A stretch of DNA of 64,000 bases from Methanoregula sp. PtaU1.Bin051 (GTDB lineage Archaea > Halobacteriota > Methanomicrobia > Methanomicrobiales > Methanospirillaceae). A program made the translations under genes and the position numbers. The notes under the pieces were generated by a model, which saw only the letters and a list, made by a program, of their open reading frames with translations, did no database searches and had not been told where the DNA came from. The stretch covers positions 62,001 through 126,000 of the forward strand of contig MVRE01000017.1 of NCBI GenBank assembly GCA_002067895.1. Reading direction: 5' to 3'. Numbering within the stretch: the first letter of the stretch is position 1; each line of letters begins with the position of its first letter. This document shows positions 1 through 9,601 of the stretch, one piece after another.

Positions 1-2
1 AC

Positions 3-1286
3 CGCACGCTCGGCTTCTGGGGGGCGGCAGCGATCGGCATCGGCGCGATCATCGGGACCGGCATTTTCGTCCTCATCGGTGTCGCATCCGGCATTGCCGG
101 GCCGGCTGTCATCCTCTCGTTCTTAATCGCCGGGTTTGTCGCCATGCTCACCGGCCTCTCCACCGCCGAGCTCTCATCGTTCATCCACGAGGCCGGGGGC
201 AGTTTTATCTACACGACAAAAGCGTTCGGGGAGTTCCCGGGCTTTGTGGTCGGCTGGATGAACTCGTTCGACTACATCGTCGGCGCGAGCGCGGTCTCCG
301 TCGGGTTTGCCGCTTATTTTACGTATTTTGCCGGGTTGTCGCCGACGACGGCCTTAATAGTCACTGTCGGGACCGTCTGGCCAATCGTCCTCATGGCGTT
401 AAACCTCAGGGGGATTAAGGAAGCGTCGTGGACCAACAACCTCTTGGTCGCGCTCAAGATCTCGGCACTGATCCTGTTCATCATCGTCGGCGCCGCGTTC
501 CTTGTCACCAGCGGAAACTATGCGAACTACCACCCGTTCTTCCCCACGGGGTTCTCCGGGGTGATGTCGGGAGCCGCCATCATCTTCTTCGCGTTCATCG
601 GGTTCAACACGATCGCCGTCATGGCAGAGGAGGTGAAGGACCCGGCAAAAAACGTGCCGAAAGCGATCCTCTTTGCGTTTGCTGTCTGCACCGCGCTGTA
701 CATCGGGGTCTCCATCGTGGCAGTCGGCATCGTGAACTGGCAGGCCCTCGGAACGTCCAGCGCCCCCCTGGAATTCGCGTTGAAGACGGCCACGGACAAC
801 TTCTTCGTCCTGGAGTTCGTGGCAGTTTCGGCGCTCTTTGCAACGACCTCGGTGATCATGGCCTCCATCATGGGAGGGTCCCGGGCGCTCTTTGCCATGG
901 CGCGGAAAGGGGTGCTCCCCGATGTCCTGTCAAGGATTTCCCGCCAGAATGTCCCGTTCGCAACCATTCTTTTATGCGGGATCGTGATTGGCGGGATCGT
1001 GCTTGTAACGGGCGGCAACCTTGACTGGCTCGCCTCCCTCTTCAACTTCGGGACGCTACTGACATTCTTCTTCATCAACTTAAGCCTGCTCCGGCTGAGA
1101 AGGACCATGCCGGATGCGAACCGGGGCTTTAAGGTCCCATTCTACCCCTACACGCCTATTGCTGCCATGATCAGCTGCGTCGTGCTCGCGTTCTACTTAA
1201 ACGCCAACGCGGTGATCACGGCCTGCATCTTCCTCGTGCTCGGGGTCATCGTCTATTACCTCAATAAAAGACGGAAGGCCGGCTGA
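3..1286 (+). CDS. APC-family amino acid permease, 5' end cut by window edge
   Basis: The reading frame is open from base 3 and starts outside the window, so the N-terminus is missing; the first internal Met is at 144. The opening residues (GFWGAAAIGIGAIIGTGIF) are the classic unwound TM1 motif of the amino acid-polyamine-organocation superfamily (GxG(A/I)xIGTGIF), the substrate backbone-binding loop. About eleven further hydrophobic helices follow, and AEEVKDPAKNVPKA after TM6 is the usual conserved loop. It should be an inner-membrane secondary transporter of an amino acid or polyamine; substrate cannot be told. Length after the cut (about 427 residues) suggests only a short piece is missing. 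It converges on the lycopene-cyclase-like gene downstream. Confidence 0.9.
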   Translation, partial: RTLGFWGAAAIGIGAIIGTGIFVLIGVASGIAGPAVILSFLIAGFVAMLTGLSTAELSSFIHEAGGSFIYTTKAFGEFPGFVVGWMNSFDYIVGASAVSVGFAAYFTYFAGLSPTTALIVTVGTVWPIVLMALNLRGIKEASWTNNLLVALKISALILFIIVGAAFLVTSGNYANYHPFFPTGFSGVMSGAAIIFFAFIGFNTIAVMAEEVKDPAKNVPKAILFAFAVCTALYIGVSIVAVGIVNWQALGTSSAPLEFALKTATDNFFVLEFVAVSALFATTSVIMASIMGGSRALFAMARKGVLPDVLSRISRQNVPFATILLCGIVIGGIVLVTGGNLDWLASLFNFGTLLTFFFINLSLLRLRRTMPDANRGFKVPFYPYTPIAAMISCVVLAFYLNANAVITACIFLVLGVIVYYLNKRRKAG

Positions 1287-1326
1287 AAAGTGCCTGTCCC
1301 GGGCGGGAACTGCCAGGACTGCGGCC

Positions 1327-2064
1327 CTACTCATAGCCGGGGATGTACCGGTCCGGTACTTTTTTCCAGGTAAAGTGCTCGTACACCGTTGACCAGTAGA
1401 ACCCGAACGCGAGGGCAAAGAGCAGCTCCTCCACCGGGATTCCGGCAACGAGGATGCCGGAGATCGCAGGAAGGTTCCAGACCTGCCGGACATACCCCGG
1501 GAAGAGCGCAAGGAGCGTGAGGAAGTATGCAAAATAGAGGCCGAGGAAGAGCACGGCGGAGACAAGCATCTTTTTTACGAGGTCCGGGCGGCAGTATCAC
1601 GTGGAGATTCCACCAAGGCTCATGGCGATTACCGCATCGTAGATCGGGTTTAAGCGGGTCATAACCAGCAGGACAACAAAGATCACCGGCGTCGAGAGGA
1701 GAAGGGGGAGGTGGTACTTGTGCCGGGCGTCGATCCGCTCATCGCGGGTCATCTCCGGCTCGTGCCCGACCGGGAAGATGACCATGTAGAGCGCGTATCC
1801 AAGCCCGCCGATCGCAAACGAGAAGATGAAGCTCTCGAGGTCGAAGCCGGTCTTCCACGCGAGGTCAAAGAGCGACGGGGGGTCCCAGTAGGCCGGGACG
1901 AAGATCGGCTCGGTAAACCCGAGTAGCATGGTGCAGAGGCTCACCACCAGCATCTCGTGCCGGATCTCGCGGCTCCTGATGCGGTACCGTACAATCGCCC
2001 AGATCAGGAGGAGGATAAGACTCCAGGTGAGCCATGCCACGTGCGCAGGGATCGTGTACGTCAT
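1327..2064 (-). pseudogene. Lycopene cyclase-domain membrane protein, interrupted by one TGA
   Basis: Two pieces in the same frame (155 and 80 residues) are separated by one TGA at 1597-1599. The first half has four hydrophobic helices (start MTYTIPAHVAWLTW). The second carries the family hallmark IPVEELLFALAFGFYWSTVYEH, abbreviated here as PVEELLFA...YEH, typical of the CrtYcd/CarR heterodimer-type lycopene cyclase domain found in actinobacteria and archaea. Reading through the stop gives about 245 residues, near the usual length for a duplicated-domain protein. The interrupted position (after ISLGGIST-like residues, before YCRPDL) commonly carries an aromatic residue, so TGG to TGA is the simplest cause. 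Expected role would be isoprenoid or carotenoid cyclisation in the membrane, but no carotenoid genes are nearby. Confidence 0.75.
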
Positions 2065-2093
2065 GATCGTGCCAGCCTGCCGTGAACGAACAA

Positions 2094-4493
2094 TTATCGC
2101 AGGGAGAGCTGGAACTCCTTTGCCATGTCGGCCATCTCCTGCAGCCTCCGGTTGACAAGGTAGTTGACCGTCCCCTCCGGGTACGACCCGTCCGGCTGCC
2201 GCTCCCCCGCCGGCACCCCGGTCAAAAACTCGATGCCTTCGTCAATCGTCCGAACCGGGTACACGGAGAACTTCCCGTCCTTTGCCGCCTGTACGATCTC
2301 CTCTTTTAACATCAGGTTCTCAACGTTGCTTGCCGGGATCATGGCCCCCTGCCCACCGGAGAGGCCTTTTGCCTTGCAGACTTCGAAAAAACCCTCCAGC
2401 TTCTCGTTCACGCCCCCGATCGCCTGCACCTCGCCTTTCTGGTTCACGGAGCCGGTAACCGCGATCGATTGTTTCAGCGGGAGGCCGGCAAGCGCCGAGA
2501 GAATCGCGTACAGCTCCGTGCTGGACGCCGAGTCCCCGTCCACGCCCCCGTAGCTCTGCTCGAAGACGATTTTTGCGGAAAGCGAGAGCGGCTTGTCCTG
2601 CGCGTACTTGTTCGCAAGGTAGCCGCCAAGGATGAGCACCCCCTTCGTGTGGGTCGGGCCGCCCAGCAGCGCCTGCCGCTCGATGTCGATGATCCCGTCC
2701 CTCCCGATCCCGACGCTCGCTGTCACCCGCGAGGGCCTGCCGAACGCGAAGTCGCCGAGCTCCATCACCGAGAGCCCGTTGATCTGCCCGACCTGCGACC
2801 CTTTTGTATCGATGAGGTAGACCCCGCGCGTGATGAACTCCTGGATCTTCTGCTGGATCAGGTTGGACCGGTAGATCTTCTCCTCGATCGCCTTCGTGAT
2901 ATGCTTCACGGTCACGTTCTCCGCCTTCTCCTGCTCGGCATAGAAGTCCGCCTCGCGGATAAGGTCGGCGATGTTCGAGAACCGTGTCGAGAGCTTCTTC
3001 CTGTCCTCAGCGAGCCGCGAGCCGTACTCCACGACCTTTGCGACCGCGGAACTGTCCAGGTGTCGAAGGCCGGACCGCCTGCAGAGCGTGCAGATAAACG
3101 AGGCGTAGCTCTTCGCGCTCCCGTCGTTCCTCTCCATGACCACATCGAAGTCCGCCCGCACCTTGAAGAGCTCGGGGTAGTCGGGGTCCTTCTCGTTCAG
3201 GATCTGGCTGATGTCGGGCGTGCCGATTAAAATGACTTTGATGCCCAGCGGGATCGGGCGGGGCTTGAGCCCCTTCGTCGGGATGAACCCTGCCTGCTCC
3301 CCCGGCTCCTCGATGGACACCTTCTCCGTCTTCAGCGCGGACTTGAGCGCCTCCCACGCCATCGGGTACCGGAAGAGGTCGAGGACCGGAATCACGAGGT
3401 AGCCACCGTTCGCCTTGTGAAGCGAGCCGGCGCGGATCATGGTAAAGTCGGTCGAGAGCATGCCGAACTGGACCTCCTTCTCGGTCTTCCCCAGGAGGTT
3501 CGCGTAGCTCGGGATCTCCGCAAAGACGACCGGCGCCCCTTCGGATGCCCCGTTGTCCACGATCACGTTCACCTCGTACTTCCGGAACGCGAGGTCTTTT
3601 GCGGCCCACTGCCGGAACTGGGGCGGGACCTCCTGCTGCTGCGGCGCCGGTGCAAGGAACACATCCAGGTTCGCAAGGATATCCTTCTTCACGCTCTCCA
3701 CGTACGCGAGCACGTCGGGCACCTTCCCGTACTTCTCGTTAAGGCCTGCAAGGAGGTGGCCGATCGCGTACAGGGCGATCTCGCTGTTGAGCGCGCCGAT
3801 CACCTCCACCACTTTCGCGTCCAGGTCCCTCAGCTTCCGGAACCCGGCCCGCAGCTCCGGGTCGAGGGCTTCCCTCTTCCGGACCATCTCGGCCCGGACT
3901 TCGTCGGGAAGGGCCTCGAACTCCTGCTGCGCGAGCGGCCTGCCCTCGGGAGCCGGGATGACCATGAGGCCGGTCGGCCCCATCTGGATGACAAAGCCCT
4001 GCCGTGCGGCGCTCCCGTTGATCTCCACGACGATCTTCTCCCGCTCCGTGTCGAGTTTTGATAACGCCTCCTGCCGCTTGGTCGCGTAGTCCTCGCTCTC
4101 GAAGGACTTGGGGAGCACCCTCCTCGCCTCGGTGATGAACGAGGCCATGTCCGCCTTCAGCTCACCGGCCTTCCCGGCGGGGAGCCGGATCGCGAGGGGC
4201 TCGTACGGGTCGGCAAAGTTGTTGACATAGACCCAGTCGTCGGCCTTCGGCTTGGTTTTTGCGAGCTCCGAGAGGAACTTCTTTACAGCAGTCCTCCTGC
4301 CGGTGCCCGGCAGGCCGGCGACGTAGATATTGAAGCCCTGCTCCCTGATCCCGAGCCCGAATCTGAGCGCGGTGAGAGCCCTGTCCTGGCCGATGATCTC
4401 TTCCGTTGCGGTCAGCGTTTCCGTTGTCGCGCACCCGACCTTTGATGGCGGGTAGATGGCGCGCAAATCCTTTGCAGGCAATGCCCTGATCAT
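2094..4493 (-). CDS. ATP-dependent Lon-like protease (AAA_32/Lon_C type)
   Basis: A 799-residue protein of the COG1067 Lon-related family. Near residue 55 is a Walker A loop in the form GLPGTGRRT, with Arg-Arg where most AAA proteins have Lys-Thr; this variant is normal in the family. The long middle domain is rich in charged helices. The C-terminal Lon protease domain contains the Ser of GDSASSTELYA (about residue 654) and the Lys of GGVNEKLEGFF (about residue 696), which form the Ser-Lys dyad. No membrane helices are evident, so it is probably soluble, unlike archaeal LonB. Role: ATP-driven degradation of misfolded or regulatory proteins. It stands alone, 30 bases from the lycopene-cyclase-like gene and 113 bases from the aminopeptidase end. 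Confidence 0.92.
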   Translation of the reverse strand: MIRALPAKDLRAIYPPSKVGCATTETLTATEEIIGQDRALTALRFGLGIREQGFNIYVAGLPGTGRRTAVKKFLSELAKTKPKADDWVYVNNFADPYEPLAIRLPAGKAGELKADMASFITEARRVLPKSFESEDYATKRQEALSKLDTEREKIVVEINGSAARQGFVIQMGPTGLMVIPAPEGRPLAQQEFEALPDEVRAEMVRKREALDPELRAGFRKLRDLDAKVVEVIGALNSEIALYAIGHLLAGLNEKYGKVPDVLAYVESVKKDILANLDVFLAPAPQQQEVPPQFRQWAAKDLAFRKYEVNVIVDNGASEGAPVVFAEIPSYANLLGKTEKEVQFGMLSTDFTMIRAGSLHKANGGYLVIPVLDLFRYPMAWEALKSALKTEKVSIEEPGEQAGFIPTKGLKPRPIPLGIKVILIGTPDISQILNEKDPDYPELFKVRADFDVVMERNDGSAKSYASFICTLCRRSGLRHLDSSAVAKVVEYGSRLAEDRKKLSTRFSNIADLIREADFYAEQEKAENVTVKHITKAIEEKIYRSNLIQQKIQEFITRGVYLIDTKGSQVGQINGLSVMELGDFAFGRPSRVTASVGIGRDGIIDIERQALLGGPTHTKGVLILGGYLANKYAQDKPLSLSAKIVFEQSYGGVDGDSASSTELYAILSALAGLPLKQSIAVTGSVNQKGEVQAIGGVNEKLEGFFEVCKAKGLSGGQGAMIPASNVENLMLKEEIVQAAKDGKFSVYPVRTIDEGIEFLTGVPAGERQPDGSYPEGTVNYLVNRRLQEMADMAKEFQLSLR

Positions 4494-4606
4494 ACCGGTT
4501 CACCCTGTTCTGTCATGGTTTTTTTACCCTGCCGATCCGGCAGGTTTTTCACCGGGAAGGCCTGATCCCTCCCGGGCTGTCCGGCTCCCGGCCCGATCCT
4601 GCGGGA

Positions 4607-7438
4607 TCATGCCGGAAGATCCGGGATTTTCCCGTGCTCCTGCTCGTACCGATGCACGGCGTGCGGCGATCCCGCAAGGATGCGGCGGGCCGTGTTGAAC
4701 ACGCTCGGCGTTTTTTGTGCATCGAGCCCCGCGAGGAGGCCGGCGAGGATCGCGACAAGCGGCACCTGGTCTGCCTCCCCCATGGAATCGAGCGGTCCGA
4801 ATACCCGGAGCACCGATACGGCGGAATGCTCGTTGACCGGCGCCAGCCTGAGGAGCGTCCTGTGCAGGAACGATCTCCCCTCCTCCGTCTGGAGGGACTT
4901 CTTCCGGTTTAAAGCGAACCTGCCGTAGAGCGCCCGCTGGTCGTTTGCCTGCTCGATCCGGAACGCACCCGATGTCTCGGCCTGCATAACGAAGGAAAGC
5001 GCGTCCCGGCTGCTGTTGCCGGCAACTGCCGCAAGGAAGTTCTCCCAGCTGACCGGGTTTTTTGCCGACTCTGATCCGAAATCGTCAAGCAGGGCATGCC
5101 GGTCGGCAGCCGAGCTGTCCATGTACAGGCTGAACGCCACAAGCCGGTCGGTCGCGCACTCCGCTCCTTTGAACTGGTCTTTGATGATCGTATGGATCTC
5201 CGGTGTGTCGAGCCGGGAGAGGACGGAGAGCGCGGTGTTCCTGACCTGCCGCCGCTTTATCGCGAGCAGTTCCTGGTGCAGCGTATCCCGCCGTGCGTCC
5301 CGGTAGTGCAGCGACGAGTAAAGGTCGAGCAGCCCCTGCGTATGCTGGGATGCGATGGACGAAAGGATCCGCTCGCGGACATCCCAGAGCGCCTGGTACC
5401 GGTGGGCGTACTGGTTGTCCGGCACGGACTCGAAGATGGTTAAGAACTGCCCGCCGGCCCTCATCATCAGGTCGTTGTCGGTGAGCAGCCGGAAGAAGAG
5501 GTCCGTGCAGGCAGTATCCGGGACTGCCGACGGGTCCTTGAGCATCCGCACCTTCTCCCGGTCCATGATCTTTGTAAAAGCGATGTACCGGCAGACGATG
5601 TCGCTGTCCCGCTCCGCCTGCAGGTACAGCTCCGGAAGCGGCGGTTCGCAATCCACCTTCCCGTAGAAGGAGTACCCCCGGTTCACGGAGATGAACGCGG
5701 GCTGCTGACCGCACTCAAGCGTGACCGTCTGTTCAGCGGCCTCGACACGGACAAGTGTTTCGGCGAGATCATTCCCCTCAGCGTCCACGAGCGCGATTTT
5801 AACCGGGAATATCCAGCGTTTCCCCGGGCTGTCCCCCGACTGCCGGAGGCGCAGGGTTTCGGTTTTCTCGACGCTGTCGTAGGAGGCCGAAACGGAGAGC
5901 GTGGGATAGCCGGTCTGCTTCAGCCACCCTTCCGCCATGGGGGCGAACTCCTGCCCGGAGATCTCCTCCATCGCCTCTACCCACTGGGCCCGGGTCGCGT
6001 TCCCGTGACGGTACCTCCGGTGGTACAGGTCGAGTCCTTTGACGAACTGCTCCTTTCCCATGAATGTCTCGACCATCCGCACGAACTCCGGGGCTTTCTT
6101 GTACGTGATGTCGGTGATCAGCTCGTTGGGGTCGTTGAACCCGTCCGGCTCGACCGGCATGGATGCGGCCCCGGCATCAAGGTCGAGCGTCCCGCTCCCC
6201 GGCGCAAGCAGCATGAGGACGGTCTGCAGCCGGGAGTAGTCCTCCCCGGCATGGAACGCGTGGTACTGGTTCTCGACATGGACGGTGACCGCCTCGTTCA
6301 GCCAGATCTCGAACGGGGACGCGCCGGTCACCTCCGAGCCGTTCAGGTTGTGGTAGAACTCGTGCGCTTTTACCCGGGCGAGGTACTCGTACGACGGGTC
6401 CGTCATGAAGGAATACGGCATGATCCGGTTTGCCGTAATCGTCGTGTTCCCCACGTTCTCCATCCCGCCGAAGTCCGAGTTCTGCATCGCGATCTCGCGG
6501 TAGGTGTCGCCGGTGTATTCGTAGCCGGTGACGATCTCCGCCGAGAGCGAGCGGAGCTCCTTTCTCACGCTGTTCAGCTGCGGGTTGTACGGGTTCTTTT
6601 TTTTCAGGCGGTTCAGGCCGGAGACAAGCTCGTAGATCCGCTCCCGCACTGATAGCGACCCGTACCTGCCCGGGCCGGTGAAGATGTTCACCCAGAGCAC
6701 CGCGTCGTGGAGGATGTCGAGGGCCTGGCCCGCGATCACGGGGTCGGAACCCGGCAGGGATAAGATCTCGAGCCTGCAGGTCCTGCCGTCCGGGTACTCG
6801 CACTCCTGCGAAAATGTCGCGTACGTCCCGCACCCGAGGAAGAAGAGGTAGGGGGCCATCGGGGTGATTGTGTTCGAGTACGTGATCTTATCCCGGCCGG
6901 GCCCGGCCCGCTGCCGCTGCTGCGACACGTCGCCGTTTGTTATCAGGTTCGTATACCGTTCATCCGCGATGATCGTCGTCGTGTACGTGCATTTCGCCGT
7001 CATGTCATCGATGCAGGGGACGAGGCGCTGGAACCCCCACTGCTGGCACTGGGTGATCTGCTGGGGCGGCGCGCCCGGCGGGGTCTCGTCGTAGTACAGG
7101 CCTTCGAGGATGTTCTTCGTCGGGCGGCAGACCGTCTCGGTATGCAGGATGAATTTTGTCTGCGGCGGGACCGGCTGTCCGAACCGGACCGAAAGCAGGC
7201 TTTTTCCGGCATCGTAGGAATACGAGCATGGGTATGCCTCGCAGCGCACGGTAAGGATATCGAGGTTTTTTGCGTTCAGCGCAAGTTCGGAGAGCGGGGA
7301 CTCGCGGGACTCCGCGTGCAGGTCGGAGGTCACCTTCGTGTGGTCGTCGTAGACGTCGAAGGTGAGGTCCATGTGGATGACGCGGACCGGGATCTTCCCG
7401 AAGTCCTCCCTGTAGTACCGGAACATGCGGCTTTCCAT
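4607..7438 (-). CDS. M1 family zinc aminopeptidase (PepN-like)
   Basis: A 943-residue protein starting at MESRMFRYY; a GGGAGG ribosome site lies just upstream of 7438 and a TATA box about 40 bases upstream, so the longer open frame reaching 7993 is not coding. The exopeptidase motif GGMENVGN lies near residue 324, and the zinc site HEFYH followed by LNEAVTVHVE near residue 359 gives the HExxH-x18-E signature of gluzincins. The C-terminal half is a beta-sandwich (DUF3458-like) plus an alpha-solenoid, as in bacterial PepN. Expected function is cytosolic removal of N-terminal residues from peptides downstream of proteasome or Lon. It is convergent with nothing and read divergently from the methyltransferase at 7668. 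Confidence 0.93.
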   Translation of the reverse strand: MESRMFRYYREDFGKIPVRVIHMDLTFDVYDDHTKVTSDLHAESRESPLSELALNAKNLDILTVRCEAYPCSYSYDAGKSLLSVRFGQPVPPQTKFILHTETVCRPTKNILEGLYYDETPPGAPPQQITQCQQWGFQRLVPCIDDMTAKCTYTTTIIADERYTNLITNGDVSQQRQRAGPGRDKITYSNTITPMAPYLFFLGCGTYATFSQECEYPDGRTCRLEILSLPGSDPVIAGQALDILHDAVLWVNIFTGPGRYGSLSVRERIYELVSGLNRLKKKNPYNPQLNSVRKELRSLSAEIVTGYEYTGDTYREIAMQNSDFGGMENVGNTTITANRIMPYSFMTDPSYEYLARVKAHEFYHNLNGSEVTGASPFEIWLNEAVTVHVENQYHAFHAGEDYSRLQTVLMLLAPGSGTLDLDAGAASMPVEPDGFNDPNELITDITYKKAPEFVRMVETFMGKEQFVKGLDLYHRRYRHGNATRAQWVEAMEEISGQEFAPMAEGWLKQTGYPTLSVSASYDSVEKTETLRLRQSGDSPGKRWIFPVKIALVDAEGNDLAETLVRVEAAEQTVTLECGQQPAFISVNRGYSFYGKVDCEPPLPELYLQAERDSDIVCRYIAFTKIMDREKVRMLKDPSAVPDTACTDLFFRLLTDNDLMMRAGGQFLTIFESVPDNQYAHRYQALWDVRERILSSIASQHTQGLLDLYSSLHYRDARRDTLHQELLAIKRRQVRNTALSVLSRLDTPEIHTIIKDQFKGAECATDRLVAFSLYMDSSAADRHALLDDFGSESAKNPVSWENFLAAVAGNSSRDALSFVMQAETSGAFRIEQANDQRALYGRFALNRKKSLQTEEGRSFLHRTLLRLAPVNEHSAVSVLRVFGPLDSMGEADQVPLVAILAGLLAGLDAQKTPSVFNTARRILAGSPHAVHRYEQEHGKIPDLPA

Positions 7439-7476
7439 GGCTGGCCTCCCATCCTGTTGAGTGTGCTCGATGCCGG

Positions 7477-7485
7477 TATATATAT
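7477..7485 (-). promoter_or_regulatory. Probable TATA box of the M1 aminopeptidase
   Basis: TATATATAT in otherwise GC-rich DNA lies 39-47 bases upstream of the aminopeptidase ATG. That places a transcription start about 25 bases downstream, leaving a short leader that holds the GGGAGG ribosome site. The opposite gene at 7668 has no comparable AT-rich box close to it. Confidence 0.55.
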
Positions 7486-7667
7486 GGGTATGGATAGTGC
7501 CGGGACTGGTGCAATGGCATGGCCTGCTCCCCGCCACCTTTATCCCCTCCCTCCGCCCATGCACCCGTGATCTGTCATGGAGATTGTACCGGACATTTAC
7601 GGCGGAAGGCGCAGGAATGGTATGCGGGAAAGAATCGTGGTACAGGTACCAGGAGCAGCGGTGATGC

Positions 7668-8246
7668 ATGGATTTCTTTGGCGCGGCGTATAAGGGCCGG
7701 CCTCCGTGGGACATCGGCCGGCCCCAGAAAGAGTTCATCGAACTTGTCAGAAGGGGGGAGGTGACCGGGCCGGTCCTTGACATCGGGTGCGGGACGGGCG
7801 AGAACGCCCTCTTTTTTGCAGCGGAGGGGTTCGAGGTCTGGGGGATTGATGCAACTCCTCTCGCGGTTGAGAAGGCGCAGGAAAAAGCAGCCGCACGAAA
7901 TCTTGCTGTGCAGTTCCGGATCCTCGACGCACTCAGCCTGACCCGGCTCGGCAGGACGTTTGGCACCGTCACCGACTCGGGGCTCTTCCACACGCTCTCC
8001 GATGAAAACCGCCCGGTCTTTACGGAAAATCTTGCAGCCGTCCTGCCATCTGGCGGGAACTACTTCATGCTCTGCTTCTCCGATCTCGAGCCGCCCGGCT
8101 ACGGCCCGCGGAGGATAAAACAGCAGGACATCCGGGACACGTTCCGTAACGTGTGGTCAGTCAACTACATCAGGCCGGCGGTCTTCGAGAGCAACACCCG
8201 GAAGGAAGGATCAAAGGCGTGGTTCTCATCAATAACAAAAAAGTGA
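7668..8246 (+). CDS. Class I SAM-dependent methyltransferase
   Basis: 192 residues. The SAM-binding motif I is LDIGCGTGENALFF (residues about 37-50), followed by the acidic end of beta2 (GIDATPLAV) and a motif near IDxL (RILDALSL). The N-terminal MDFFGAAYKGRPPWDIGRPQ resembles the thiopurine-methyltransferase-like and tellurite-resistance (TehB-like) methyltransferases, where PWD(I/T)G-rPq is a recurrent opening. Substrate unknown. It is followed at 74 bases by the HIT gene on the same strand and is probably co-transcribed with it. Confidence 0.85.
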   Translation: MDFFGAAYKGRPPWDIGRPQKEFIELVRRGEVTGPVLDIGCGTGENALFFAAEGFEVWGIDATPLAVEKAQEKAAARNLAVQFRILDALSLTRLGRTFGTVTDSGLFHTLSDENRPVFTENLAAVLPSGGNYFMLCFSDLEPPGYGPRRIKQQDIRDTFRNVWSVNYIRPAVFESNTRKEGSKAWFSSITKK

Positions 8247-8319
8247 GCGGCCGGTGCAGGGCTGCCGGCACAACCCTCAAGAGCGATTCGAAACCAACAG
8301 CTACAGGAAGGTGACGGGC

Positions 8320-8739
8320 ATGCCGGGGGAAGGCAGGTGCAGGTTCTGCAAGCCGTACGCGGACGATATCGTAGCGAAAAACGAGCTCTGCTACGCACGC
8401 TGGGACCGGTTCCCGGTCAGCAAGGGCCACCTCCTGGTTATGCCGTTCCGGCACGCGCCGGACTATTTTTCCTTAAATACGGAAGAGAAGCACGCGATGA
8501 CTGACCTCATCGACGTGTGCATCGGGATCCTGAACGGGAATTTCCAGCCCGACGGGTACAACATCGGGTACAATATCGGGGCCGCGGCAGGCCAGAGCGT
8601 GATGCACTGCCACTGCCACATCATCCCCAGGTACCGCGGTGACACGGACAATCCCAAGGGCGGGATCCGGCGCGTGGTCGCCGGCATGCACTACAAGGAC
8701 AACCCGATGCGGAAGGCATCGGACGCACGGTTAAAATGA
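8320..8739 (+). CDS. HIT-family nucleotide hydrolase/transferase
   Basis: 139 residues from ATG at 8320, which has AGGAAGGTG eight bases upstream; a GTG at 8254 in the same frame would add 22 residues without a ribosome site. The histidine triad HCHCHIIPRY near the C-terminus gives HxHxHxx; the middle His is the nucleophile that attacks the alpha phosphate of nucleotide substrates such as Ap4A or adenosine phosphoramidates. An N-terminal CRFC pair may bind zinc as in many prokaryotic HIT proteins. DNPKGGIRRVV is also typical of the family. Confidence 0.9.
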   Translation: MPGEGRCRFCKPYADDIVAKNELCYARWDRFPVSKGHLLVMPFRHAPDYFSLNTEEKHAMTDLIDVCIGILNGNFQPDGYNIGYNIGAAAGQSVMHCHCHIIPRYRGDTDNPKGGIRRVVAGMHYKDNPMRKASDARLK

Positions 8740-8760
8740 AGCCTCCGGGGGCGGGGCGTT

Positions 8761-9597
8761 TCAGCTCACGACAGCCCTGCTGAACGTGCGCAGCGCGATT
8801 GCGAACATGACAAGGGCAAAGAGAACAAGCGCGAGGAACGAGAGTACCACGTCCCCGGCCGTGTACATGTAGTGGTTGCCGAGCGCGTAGAAGTCCGGGC
8901 CGATCGCGAAGTAACGGATGCCGTTGACGAGGTAGGTGAGCGGGTTTGCCGCGGTTGCCGCCTGCAGGAAGGGCGGGAAGGACTCGGCAGGGTAGAGGGC
9001 GTTCGAGACAAAGAAAAGGGGGAGCGAGAGCAGCGTGATCACGGCCTGCAGCCCCTCAGGGCTCTCCATTAATAGCGAGATCGTGGAGGAGAGGAAGAGG
9101 AATCCCAGCGAGAAGACACCGACGAATAGGAGGATCCCTGCAACCGCGACTGCGGCCTGCAGGATCGTAAGGCCGGTGAAGAACTTCACGCCGATCAGCA
9201 GGCCGAAGAGCATGATGATGATGACCTGGATGAACGATTTGGTCATCCCCGAGAGGCTGATGCCGAAGAGCACGTGCGAGCGGGGCGCGGGGCTCGCGAG
9301 GATCTCCCGGAGAAGCCCCCAGAGCTTGTCGAAGAGGAGGCTGATCCCGCCAAAGAGGCTCGTAAAGAGGGTGGTTAACGCCATCACCCCGGCCGCCATG
9401 AAAGTGAGGTACGGGACGGCAACCGCGCCTGCAGGGACCGGGTAGAGGGCAGCGAACCGGTCGAAGCTGCTCGTCATCGCGATCCCGAAGAACGCCATCC
9501 AGAGCGCCGGCTGGACAAGCGAGGAGAAGAGCAGCGCCCGGAACCGGACGAACCGGAGCATGTCGCGCCAGTAGATCGTTGTAAATTCGGTGCCCAT
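8761..9597 (-). CDS. ABC-2 type transporter permease
   Basis: 278 residues with six hydrophobic helices and the ABC-2 layout: an amphipathic N-terminus, TM1 (FRALLFSSLVQPALWMAFFG), a long loop, then helices around residues 60-250. The LPLFFVSNALYPAESFPPFL segment is the conserved late-helix motif of the DrrB/NodJ group. It lies 4 bases downstream of the ATPase gene and forms a complete half-size exporter with it. Substrates for this group include drugs, lipids and polysaccharides; none can be assigned here. Confidence 0.9.
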   Translation of the reverse strand: MGTEFTTIYWRDMLRFVRFRALLFSSLVQPALWMAFFGIAMTSSFDRFAALYPVPAGAVAVPYLTFMAAGVMALTTLFTSLFGGISLLFDKLWGLLREILASPAPRSHVLFGISLSGMTKSFIQVIIIMLFGLLIGVKFFTGLTILQAAVAVAGILLFVGVFSLGFLFLSSTISLLMESPEGLQAVITLLSLPLFFVSNALYPAESFPPFLQAATAANPLTYLVNGIRYFAIGPDFYALGNHYMYTAGDVVLSFLALVLFALVMFAIALRTFSRAVVS

Positions 9598-9601
9598 ACT
9601 C

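Noticed and set aside
7439-7993. N-terminal extension of the M1 aminopeptidase
   Set aside because: Overlaps the methyltransferase and its sequence has no family similarity; ribosome site and TATA box support the start at 7438.
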